Assembly: GCF_000369625.1 (NCBI RefSeq)
Contig: NZ_KB850113.1
Coordinates: 1,815,152 to 1,879,151, forward strand
Reading direction: 5' to 3'
DNA: 64,000 bases
Origin: Acinetobacter variabilis
GTDB taxonomy: Bacteria > Pseudomonadota > Gammaproteobacteria > Pseudomonadales > Moraxellaceae
Position 1 is the stretch's first letter. Every line of letters starts with the position of its first letter. Positions 57,035 through 64,000 of this stretch are shown here, in pieces. The notes below the pieces were generated by a model. That model was given only the letters and a program-made list of their open reading frames with translations. It had not been told where the DNA came from and made no database searches. The position numbers were made by a program, and so were the translations under genes.

Positions 57035-58015
57035 ATGAATATTTTAAGGACATCCCTTCTCACTTCTTTACTTTCATTTTCTGTTTTGAGTGTAAGTGTG
57101 AGTCAGGCTGCTGAAACTGCAACGATTGCTTCACCAAAACAAGTCGCCGGCTACTACCATCACCAAATTGGTAATACTCAGATTACTGCCCTGCTCGATG
57201 GTACAAACTACTTAAATCCATCGATGTTTAAAGGCTTAAGTGATGCAGAAAAGACTGAGATTTTAAAGAAATATCATGCCGATCAAGCCAAAGGTATACA
57301 GACTTCAGTCAATGCTTTCCTGATTAATACAGATAATCAACTACTCATGGTCGACAGCGGTGCTGCAAGCTGCTTTGGTGCGCACTTAGGATCAATTTAT
57401 AATAACCTCAAGGCATCAGGTTATCAGCCTGCGCAAGTGAGTGGTATTTTCCTGACTCATCTCCACCCTGATCATGTTTGTGGCATTTCAAATAACGGCG
57501 CAGCAAATTATCCAAATGCCACCTTACATATTTCTAAAACCGAATATGACTACTGGCTAAGTCCAAATACCGTTAAAAAACTACCGAAAGACCAGCAGGA
57601 GGGTTTCTTAGACACCGTAGAGAAAATTAAAGCCGCCCTTGCACCCTATGAAAAAGCTAAAAAAGTGAAAGTCTTTTCTGATAAATCTTTAGCCTTTGGT
57701 GGGATCGAGTTTAAGCCATCCTTTGGTCATACCCCAGGGCATTACAGCTTTAAACTCAAAGCAGATGGTCAAGAAGTCGTATTTGTCGGTGACATCGTCC
57801 ATTCACATACCTTGCAATTCGAAAAACCTGAAACAGCCATAGAATTCGATGTTGATCCTAAAACTGCGGTGCAAACCCGTTTAAAGGATTTTGCTGAATA
57901 TGCCAAGCAAGGCCAGACCATTGCAGCACCACATTTACCATTCCCAGGGATCGGTCGTATTTACTCAAAAGATGGAAAGAGCTATCAATGGATTCCTGTG
58001 CATTTCAAAGATTAA
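57035..58015 (+). CDS. Exported metallo-beta-lactamase-fold hydrolase
   Basis: 326 residues from the ATG at 57035; the frame extends to 56984 but that part is not signal-like. The signal peptide ends near SQAAE. The metal site is complete: THLHPDHVCG (HxHxDH), FGHTPGHYS and FVGDIVHSH, with a final His near APHLPFPG. This order fits lactonase and other broad MBL-fold esterases. The substrate could be an acyl-homoserine lactone, another lactone or a phosphoester; it cannot be told. Probably periplasmic. It is a single gene with a terminator. Confidence 0.87.
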   Translation: MNILRTSLLTSLLSFSVLSVSVSQAAETATIASPKQVAGYYHHQIGNTQITALLDGTNYLNPSMFKGLSDAEKTEILKKYHADQAKGIQTSVNAFLINTDNQLLMVDSGAASCFGAHLGSIYNNLKASGYQPAQVSGIFLTHLHPDHVCGISNNGAANYPNATLHISKTEYDYWLSPNTVKKLPKDQQEGFLDTVEKIKAALAPYEKAKKVKVFSDKSLAFGGIEFKPSFGHTPGHYSFKLKADGQEVVFVGDIVHSHTLQFEKPETAIEFDVDPKTAVQTRLKDFAEYAKQGQTIAAPHLPFPGIGRIYSKDGKSYQWIPVHFKD

Positions 58016-58046
58016 TTGAATACTTCAGAGATTTTAGCTCCGGATC

Positions 58047-58074
58047 AAACCCTAATTTTTTAGGGTTTTCTTTA
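58047..58074 (+). terminator. Intrinsic terminator after MBL-fold hydrolase gene
   Basis: AACCCTAA and TTAGGGTT with a T-rich loop, followed by TTCTTTATT. The remaining stretch to 58465 is AT-rich and shows no gene. Confidence 0.7.
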
Positions 58075-58465
58075 TTGAAGATATAGCTAAGTTATAGTCT
58101 TCATGACTTCTAAAATTTAAAACCATGATGTACTTTTGCAATTCAAAAGAATCTATCACTTAATTTTTTTAAATTTTTTCTTAAAAATCCTTTTACTTTT
58201 CATGTGCACCTTTAGCACACATTTTTAACACGCCATTTTCTGTGATAAAGCTAAATATCTAAAAAACAAAATATAAATTCAAATTTTATCTTTTCTTATG
58301 ATGTCTTAGTTTGGTGCATAAAATTCTATTGTGCTTCATATCGAGTCTTGTCAGTTTCAAGAAATTCTTTATCAAAATTTCCCTTGTTAGTAACTCTTTT
58401 CGAATCAGTTTGCCTCTATATACTGGATTTCTTTTGTGATTCTATGCACTAAATTGGAACGCATA

Positions 58466-59653
58466 ATGCAAAATATAGACTTATTATTTCTCCTTCTCGG
58501 TGCAGTTCTAGTGCTTGCCATGCATGCAGGATTTGCATTTTTAGAACTAGGGACAGTTCGCCATAAAAATCAGGTCAATGCTTTAAGTAAAATTCTCACT
58601 GACTTTTCCCTATCCGCCATCGCTTACTTTCTGGTGGGCTACTATATTGCCTATGGTCAGTATTTTTTCCATGATGCCTCTACTTTAGCAGCCGATCATG
58701 GTTATAACCTGATGCGCTGTTTCTTCCTGCTGACCTTTGCCGCAGCTATTCCTGCGATTATCTCGGGAGGTATTGCTGAACGGGCTAAAATGCGTTCGCA
58801 GGCTTTAGCGACTTTATTTTTAGTTGCTCTGATTTATCCATTTTTTGAAGGAATGATCTGGAATGGCAACTTTGGTTTTCAAGACTGGTTGGCAAATACC
58901 TTCGGTGCCACTTTCCACGACTTTGCCGGCTCTGTGGTCGTGCATGGCATGGGAGGCTGGATTGCTCTGGCTGCAGTCGTTTTACTTGGTGCACGTAATG
59001 GTCGATATAAAAATGATGGCCGGATTACTGCACATCCACCATCATCTATCCCTTTCCTTGCTCTAGGCTCATGGATTCTGATTGTTGGCTGGTTTGGCTT
59101 TAATGTGATGAGTGCACAACGCCTAGATGCTATTTCCGGACTGGTTGCGATTAACTCTCTAATGGCGATGGTCGGTGGAACTATTGCAGCAAAAGTAGCG
59201 GGTAAAGATGATCCTGGCTTCTTGCACAACGGCCCATTAGCCGGACTGGTGGCCATCTGTGCAGGTTCTGATGTGGTACATCCACTGGGTGCGTTATTTA
59301 TCGGAATCAGCGCAGGCGTGATTTTTGTAAAACTCTTTACCTATACTCAAAATAAACTCAAAGTCGATGATGTATTAGGGGTCTGGCCTTTGCATGGCGT
59401 ATGTGGTGCTTTCGGTGGAATTGCGGTCGGTGTATTCGGTCAGCAATGGCTCGGAGGCATGGGTGGTGTTTCTATCATTTCACAGCTATTCGGTACCGTA
59501 CTGGCAATTGTAGTGGCTCTGGCAGGTGGATTCCTGATTTATGGTCTGCTGAAAATGTTGATCGGTATTCGTCTGAGTCAGGAAGAGGAATTTACTGGTG
59601 CAGACTTATCTATTCACCGGATCTCGGCTAATTCGGAAGAAAATATTTTTTAA
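58466..59653 (+). CDS. amtB: Ammonium transporter
   Basis: 395 residues from the ATG at 58466 (MQNIDLLFLLLGAVLVLAMH), after GGAA. Eleven membrane helices expected. Family marks: GFAFLELGTVRHKN, FHDFAGSVVVHGMGGWIALA carrying the first pore His, and GVWPLHGVCGAFGG carrying the second. It conducts ammonium/ammonia into the cell. A PII gene (glnK), often adjacent, is absent here. The N-terminus lacks the long signal sequence of E. coli AmtB. Confidence 0.93.
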   Translation: MQNIDLLFLLLGAVLVLAMHAGFAFLELGTVRHKNQVNALSKILTDFSLSAIAYFLVGYYIAYGQYFFHDASTLAADHGYNLMRCFFLLTFAAAIPAIISGGIAERAKMRSQALATLFLVALIYPFFEGMIWNGNFGFQDWLANTFGATFHDFAGSVVVHGMGGWIALAAVVLLGARNGRYKNDGRITAHPPSSIPFLALGSWILIVGWFGFNVMSAQRLDAISGLVAINSLMAMVGGTIAAKVAGKDDPGFLHNGPLAGLVAICAGSDVVHPLGALFIGISAGVIFVKLFTYTQNKLKVDDVLGVWPLHGVCGAFGGIAVGVFGQQWLGGMGGVSIISQLFGTVLAIVVALAGGFLIYGLLKMLIGIRLSQEEEFTGADLSIHRISANSEENIF

Positions 59654-59663
59654 GCACCAAATA

Positions 59664-59693
59664 AAAAAAGCTCCGAATCATCGGGGCTTTTTA
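59664..59693. terminator. Terminator between amtB and LysE-type gene
   Basis: AGCTCCGA and TCGGGGCT pair (one mismatch-tolerant wobble) with A and T runs on either side. Confidence 0.85.
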
Positions 59694-59714
59694 TAGTCTG
59701 CGATAATTGGAAAA

Positions 59715-60338
59715 TTACTTCATCCCAAAAATCAGCTTTAAGCCAAGCACGGTCATGACCGCCCCTGCTGCACGGTCAAAACCGGCTTTAAATTTTAAAT
59801 ACACACGACGTGGTTTTTCAGCAGAAAGTGCAACAGCCACCAGCGAGCACCAGCCTGCATCAATAAAGAAACATAAAACCGGCAATACAAAGTAAAAGTA
59901 AGTTGGAATTTCTTTTGGCAAAAGCGCAGTAAAAATACTGGCCAATACAATGGCAATTTTTGGGTTAGATAATTGGGTAATCAAACCTGTCATATAGGCA
60001 CGACGCAAGGACATCTGAGTTTGACTGTCATCGCCTGCCTCGATCGGTTCTTTGGCATGTTTGATAATTTTAAAAGCTAACCAGAGCAGATATAAACCAC
60101 CACAAATTTTAAGCGCCAAATAAGCAGATGGCACAGCCAGCAAGAATGCCTGTAAACCTAGGACTGCAAGTAGGCCAAAAATCGCCGCCCCTGTTCCGGT
60201 ACCTAAAGCTGTAAATAGGCCATGCTTACGTGAGATCGCAATTGAATTTTTCGCTACATAAATAGAAGTCGGTCCTGGGCTCATTGCACCTAACATGAGG
60301 GCAAAGGCAATTGAACCTAAAATCCAAAATGATTCCAC
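59715..60338 (-). CDS. LysE-family translocator
   Basis: About 207 residues from a GTG at 60336-60338 preceded by GGAT; a TTG four codons upstream is also possible. About six membrane helices. The N-terminal MLGAMSPGPTSIYVAKNSIA block and QLSNPKIAIVLASIFTALLP are family signatures. It exports an amino acid or similar metabolite; the substrate is unknown. It is a single gene, convergent with amtB. Confidence 0.86.
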   Translation of the reverse strand: MESFWILGSIAFALMLGAMSPGPTSIYVAKNSIAISRKHGLFTALGTGTGAAIFGLLAVLGLQAFLLAVPSAYLALKICGGLYLLWLAFKIIKHAKEPIEAGDDSQTQMSLRRAYMTGLITQLSNPKIAIVLASIFTALLPKEIPTYFYFVLPVLCFFIDAGWCSLVAVALSAEKPRRVYLKFKAGFDRAAGAVMTVLGLKLIFGMK

Positions 60339-60440
60339 GTGACCATCCAAACTTAAAATGAATGGCTTATTTTAAGTAAAAATAATTTATTTTGCTTTAA
60401 TATTTCTACACAAATGATGCAATATTTGTGCAAAATCCGG

Positions 60441-60623
60441 CTATTTCTTCAATTGGTCTTGAGCGGTGAGGGATGAATCAAGCATCTTATAATCATGGTC
60501 ATGCACCGGCACTCCGCCAATAATCATGCTTCGTGTATCAGTTTTAGGTTTATTCAGCGGATCATCACAGCCAGATAAGCCTAAGAGCAATACGCTTAAA
60601 ATCGTACAGGATAGTATTTTCAT
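60441..60623 (-). CDS. Small lipoprotein, 60 aa
   Basis: The signal peptide MKILSCTILSVLLLGLSGC ends in a clear lipobox. The short mature part DDPLNKPKTDTRSMIIGGVP plus an HDHD stretch is polar and has no recognised domain. AGGAGG lies nine bases before the ATG. An outer-membrane or periplasmic lipoprotein of unknown role. Confidence 0.75.
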   Translation of the reverse strand: MKILSCTILSVLLLGLSGCDDPLNKPKTDTRSMIIGGVPVHDHDYKMLDSSLTAQDQLKK

Positions 60624-60801
60624 TATTCTATCCTCCTCTAAGTTCCCTATAAGATTCAGATTAGCAAATTTGTTTAAATTTTCAGCATATGAATTGTGAC
60701 AATCTACAAAAATTTATTCTTAGTTTAAGGAGCTCATGATTCTGCCATCCTGCTGATTCTATTTCGCTATAATTTGCTCATTCTTAGCTTATGAAAATAC
60801 C

Positions 60802-61662
60802 ATGTTTGAAAAAATCGCCCAGCATATTCCAGACCAGCGCATCTGGCTGAAAGATAGGCTTGTAACCATACGCCGTCTGGATCTGGTGCATCCGCAAATA
60901 TCCGGCAACAAGTTTTTTAAACTAAAATACAATTTTCTGGAAGCACAGCAACTTGGCTTTAAAAAGCTGCTAACTTTTGGTGGTGCTTATTCCAATCATA
61001 TTGCCGCAACGGCGTTTGCATCCCAGCAGTTTGGCTTTGAGAGTGCCGGTATTATTCGGGGTGAAGAACTGGCTCATCAGCCTTTAAACCCCACTTTAGC
61101 GTTGGCACAACAATTCGGCATGCAGTTACATTTTGTGAGTCGTGAAGAATATCAACGTAAACAGGACACTGATTATCTAGAAAGGTTAGCACAAAATTTT
61201 CCCGCACATTACATCATTCCTGAAGGCGGTACTAATGCATTGGCGATTCAGGGATGTCAGAAGATTCTAAAGGACGGCGATGCACAATTTGACGTGATCT
61301 GCTGTGCTGTAGGCACGGGTGGCACGATCACAGGTTTGATTGAAGCCAGCCAGCCTCAGCAACAGGTATTAGGATTTTCTGCCTTAAAAGGCGATTTCCT
61401 GAATGAGGATGTGGCTAAGCTGACCACGAAAAGAAACTGGTCCATTCTCGATGATTATTGTTGCGGTGGCTATGCCAAAATCACTCCTGAACTGATCCAG
61501 TTTATACAGCACTTTGAAGCTGAATATGATATTCCCTTAGAGCATATTTATACGGGAAAAATGCTGTTGGGAATTTCCGACCTAATTGAAACAGGCTATT
61601 TTCCAGCAGAAGCAAAGCTACTAATCCTGCATACTGGTGGACTACAAGGTCGAAATATTTAA
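60802..61662 (+). CDS. PLP-dependent D-cysteine desulfhydrase / ACC deaminase family
   Basis: 286 residues, fold type II. The PLP lysine motif ISGNKFFKLKYN is near 33-44, and FGGAYSNHIAATA follows near 66. The phosphate loop is CAVGTGGTITG. Members open ACC or remove sulfide from D-cysteine. This one is shorter (286 versus about 330) and lacks features needed to choose between activities. It is a single gene, convergent with the DUF4870-like gene. Confidence 0.85.
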   Translation: MFEKIAQHIPDQRIWLKDRLVTIRRLDLVHPQISGNKFFKLKYNFLEAQQLGFKKLLTFGGAYSNHIAATAFASQQFGFESAGIIRGEELAHQPLNPTLALAQQFGMQLHFVSREEYQRKQDTDYLERLAQNFPAHYIIPEGGTNALAIQGCQKILKDGDAQFDVICCAVGTGGTITGLIEASQPQQQVLGFSALKGDFLNEDVAKLTTKRNWSILDDYCCGGYAKITPELIQFIQHFEAEYDIPLEHIYTGKMLLGISDLIETGYFPAEAKLLILHTGGLQGRNI

Positions 61663-61686
61663 CTCGCTTAAAGTGCTGATCGAAAC

Positions 61687-62010
61687 TTAAGTTCCTATCG
61701 GATTATTTTCGTTTAATGCAATTAACCCTTTTACCAATCGATAGACGTGCCAAACAAAGACCAGAAAAATAATCACAAAACCGATCAGAATTACGGTGAG
61801 CAGCCCACCCAGAATATAACCCAGCAAGCTGAACCAGAAGGTTTTAATCTGCCAGTCCACATGACTTTCCAGCCAGGTGCCCCGCATTTCATCACGTTTA
61901 ATATAATTCATGATAATAGCGATTAATGGGGTTATTCCCAGGAAAAAACCCATTAGATGAAGAATATAGCTGATCAGATTATATTGTTTGTATGCTGCCG
62001 TATCCGTCAT
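61687..62010 (-). CDS. DUF4870-like membrane protein, 107 aa
   Basis: Three hydrophobic segments (about 10-36, 57-70 and 72-95) with the polar block MNYIKRDEMRGTWLESHVDWQIKTF between them, here read in two parts. This HxxWQ-containing pattern is typical of DUF4870/YtpI-like proteins. Function unknown. It is a single gene, 24 bp from the convergent PLP enzyme gene. Confidence 0.8.
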   Translation of the reverse strand: MTDTAAYKQYNLISYILHLMGFFLGITPLIAIIMNYIKRDEMRGTWLESHVDWQIKTFWFSLLGYILGGLLTVILIGFVIIFLVFVWHVYRLVKGLIALNENNPIGT

Positions 62011-62199
62011 AAATTATTCCTTTTCATTGTGATTATTTTTTAGGCTTGACAAAACTATGCATGAATCCGCCAGCTGCTTCAAATTATTTATGATAAATAT
62101 TCGCTAACACGCTGTAATTCGGGCAGCCTCCTTCAGGAATAGAGAAAGCTGAAATAAAATTGTCTATAATGCTCCCCTTTCTTCTCCCTTGAGTGTGTC

Positions 62200-63399
62200 A
62201 TGTCTGTTCAGCAATACGATGTTTTGGTCATAGGTGCAGGTGCATCCGGTTTAATGACAGCCTATATGGCAGCACAACGTGGTCGAAAAGTCGTAGTCGT
62301 TGAAAAAGCCAATAAGGTGGGTAAAAAAATTCTGATGTCTGGTGGCGGCAAATGTAATTTCACCAACCTCTATGTCGAACCTGAAAATTTCATCTCGCAT
62401 AATCCGCATTTCGTGATTTCAGCACTGACCCGCTATACCAATTGGGATTTTATTGGTATGGTCTGCGAATATGGCATCGAGTATGAAGAACGTAAACATG
62501 GACAGTTATTTACCTTAAATGGTGCTAAAGAAATTCTGTCGATGCTACTGTCTGAATGTGACAAGACTGGTCTGGTCGAGATCAAAACCAACTGCGAAGT
62601 GAAAGCCGTCAACACTGTAGACGATCAAGGATTTCAGGTAGCCACTTCTTTAGGATATTTTGAAGTGGAATCAGTTGTGGTTGCTTCAGGTGGCTTGTCG
62701 ATTCCGACTCTAGGCGGTTCAGGCATCGGCTATGAGATTGCCAAACAGTTTGGCCATCATGTCTATCCAACCCGTGCCGGTCTGGTGCCGTTTACTTTCT
62801 CGGATAATTTCAAGGAAATCACCACTCGTCTGAGCGGTAATGCAGTCGAAGCCACGCTGTCTAATAATTTAAATAGTTTTACTGAAGCTTTACTGTTTAC
62901 CCATCGTGGTCTGAGCGGCCCTAGCTCCCTACAACTGTCAAATTACTGGGATGTTGGCCAAAGTTTTAAGGTCGACTTTCTGCCAAGTATAGATCTGTTT
63001 GATTTCTTTAAATCTAAAAAACAGAGTCAGCCTAAAGTTCTGCTACGTACACTATTGACCGAACATTTACCAAAGAGCGTAGTACTAGAATTACAGAATC
63101 TTATCTGGCCTGAAATAGCTGAAACATCTATTGGCAATATTAGTGATGACAAGCTCGAACAGATTGCCAAACGTTTAAGTGGCTTTGAATTGAAGCCTTC
63201 TGGAACTGAGGGTTACCGGACAGCCGAGGTGACTTTGGGCGGTGTGGATACAACCGAAGTTTCATCTAAAACCATGGAAAGCAAAAAACAGAAAGGCTTG
63301 TATTTTGTGGGCGAGATACTGGATGTGACTGGTCATTTGGGAGGTTTTAACTTCCAATGGGCATGGTCATCAGCGCATGCCGCATCGGAATATGTTTAA
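62200..63399 (+). CDS. HI0933/BaiN-family flavoprotein oxidoreductase
   Basis: 399 residues. The N-terminal dinucleotide motif VIGAGASGLMTAYMAAQRG is at about 10-28, followed by KVGKKILMSGGGKCNFTN, the family signature. The C-terminal GEILDVTGHLGGFNFQWAWSS closes the FAD site. YhiN/HI0933 proteins are FAD-dependent; the reaction is mostly unknown, though distant BaiN members act on bile acids. It is a single gene. Confidence 0.9.
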   Translation: MSVQQYDVLVIGAGASGLMTAYMAAQRGRKVVVVEKANKVGKKILMSGGGKCNFTNLYVEPENFISHNPHFVISALTRYTNWDFIGMVCEYGIEYEERKHGQLFTLNGAKEILSMLLSECDKTGLVEIKTNCEVKAVNTVDDQGFQVATSLGYFEVESVVVASGGLSIPTLGGSGIGYEIAKQFGHHVYPTRAGLVPFTFSDNFKEITTRLSGNAVEATLSNNLNSFTEALLFTHRGLSGPSSLQLSNYWDVGQSFKVDFLPSIDLFDFFKSKKQSQPKVLLRTLLTEHLPKSVVLELQNLIWPEIAETSIGNISDDKLEQIAKRLSGFELKPSGTEGYRTAEVTLGGVDTTEVSSKTMESKKQKGLYFVGEILDVTGHLGGFNFQWAWSSAHAASEYV

Positions 63400-63434
63400 T
63401 ACAGAGATGATCTAGGAAAAAGAAAATACTTCGC

Positions 63435-63587
63435 TTATTCCAGATAATCCGTTTTAAACAGGTTGAGATTGGCCATATTTTCTAAACGGTCAATCGTCAG
63501 TTGCATTTTCTGAGCCGCTTCCTGCAGATGTAATGGTACTTGGTCTGCCATAGATGCCATAAATTTATGCTGCAATGTTTTCCACAT
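63435..63587 (-). CDS. Small helical protein, 50 aa
   Basis: Minus-strand frame from ATG (63585-63587) to TAA with an excellent ribosome-binding site (AAAAAGGAG). It starts MWKTLQHKFMASMADQVPLH and continues LQEAAQKMQLTIDRLENMAN, an amphipathic helix pattern. No membrane segment. Unknown function; it could be a small DNA- or protein-binding helix pair. Confidence 0.65.
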   Translation of the reverse strand: MWKTLQHKFMASMADQVPLHLQEAAQKMQLTIDRLENMANLNLFKTDYLE

Positions 63588-63716
63588 ATTATTGATCTCC
63601 TTTTTCTTTATATTTTTAATGCAAGAAAAATACCAAAATCATTTTAGTATTCACTTGAATATTCTATATTTTTTAAAAAAGAAATTCTATGTGGAGTGAC
63701 TGAGCAGTGTTCTGGC

Positions 63717-63884
63717 TTAGTTAAATTCGTCTGGATCAGGTATTTTCTTATCCAGCTCTCGTTCAGCCTGCTCATCCTGTTTACTTTTCACAAAGACAAA
63801 TCGATAAGCAGCCGTGAAAAAGCCAATGGTAATGCCTGCTATCGCTAAGGGTGCTAATAGATTATTCGGTTTCTTGGCATTCAT
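63717..63884 (-). CDS. Small single-pass membrane protein, 55 aa
   Basis: Minus-strand frame from ATG (63882-63884) to TAA. It starts MNAKKPNNLLAPLAIAGITI with one membrane helix (about 9-31), then a charged helix (VKSKQDEQAERELDKKIPDP). GAGGAAAT precedes the start. Unknown function. A terminator-like hairpin for the gene upstream lies at 63903. Confidence 0.65.
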   Translation of the reverse strand: MNAKKPNNLLAPLAIAGITIGFFTAAYRFVFVKSKQDEQAERELDKKIPDPDEFN

Positions 63885-63902
63885 TCAGATTTCCTCATCA
63901 TT

Positions 63903-63937
63903 AAAAAAATCGACCACTCAAGCGTGGCCGATTTTGT
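63903..63937 (-). terminator. Intrinsic terminator of the right-edge gene
   Basis: On the minus strand AATCGGCCAC, loop and GTGGTCGATT (one wobble) are followed by TTTTT. Confidence 0.75.
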
Positions 63938-63951
63938 TTAGATAGAACAGG

Positions 63952-64000
63952 TTAATTCGGGTCATCTTTTTTTGGATGACTATCGACATTCGGTTCTTCT
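63952..64000 (-). CDS. C-terminal tail of a gene running off the right edge
   Basis: The last in-frame codons before TAA (63952-63954) read EEPNVDSHPKKDDPN. Only this charged tail lies inside the window. The terminator just downstream supports a real gene end. The protein cannot be identified. Confidence 0.5.
   Translation of the reverse strand, partial: EEPNVDSHPKKDDPN

Overview
The window looks like chromosomal DNA of an Acinetobacter species, probably not A. baumannii. The evidence is AT-rich intergenic DNA with moderate-GC genes, a Chp/Pil twitching-chemotaxis operon in the order pilG-pilH-pilI-pilJ-chpA, an alternating tRNA-Val/tRNA-Asp array, an ISAba11-like IS701-family element, and a hydrophilin-type disordered protein. 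This assignment rests on gene content recognised by eye, without a database search. Most of the window is ordinary housekeeping, transport and envelope DNA. I see no prophage, CRISPR array, plasmid origin or restriction/defence island.

Layout. 1-9 kb: a TetR regulator with a perfect 20-bp palindrome and the start of an MFS pump; a hotdog thioesterase; a patatin lipoprotein; ChrA; a gltS/AGCS symporter pair; a long empty AT-rich gap; a nitroreductase. 9-17 kb: a Bcr/CflA pump, a FUSC/YccS-type membrane protein, a YcxB-like protein, a Fur-box-preceded PepSY-flavodoxin-reductase fusion with a Gly/Arg-rich insert, and a YdcF-type protein. 17-18.5 kb: DUF2750, then eight tRNA genes (4 Val, 4 Asp) behind a near-consensus promoter. 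18.9-22.4 kb: L,D-transpeptidase, YbaN, DUF1853, entericidin and dapE. 22.4-31 kb: the type IV pilus chemotaxis operon. 31-38 kb: a coiled-coil exported protein, a two-gene RND efflux system and proS.

38-44.5 kb: four consecutive minus-strand genes for exported proteins. They share an N-terminal 'acidic-Leu ... TGQ-G' signature and closely spaced cysteine pairs. I consider this the least explained multi-gene unit here. 44.7-50.2 kb: dcd, a LysE exporter, and a TAXI-TRAP uptake operon (binding lipoprotein, DUF1850, fused permease) with overlapping genes. 50.2-54 kb: the Fe-S carrier Mrp with a His/Cys-rich linker, a complete 1,101-bp insertion sequence with 5-bp target duplication, and a 269-residue Pro/Cys/Trp/Tyr-free hydrophilin. 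54-64 kb: metG, small lipoproteins and membrane peptides, an exported metallo-beta-lactamase-fold hydrolase, amtB, a LysE exporter, a PLP desulfhydrase/deaminase family enzyme, a DUF4870-like protein, an HI0933-family flavoprotein and several short genes.

The genes mostly act as separate small units, many closed by clear intrinsic terminators. The real multi-gene systems are the Pil-Chp signalling pathway (receptor PilJ, adaptor PilI, kinase ChpA, response regulators PilG/PilH), the RND adaptor/pump pair, the TAXI-TRAP transporter and the four-gene exported-protein operon.
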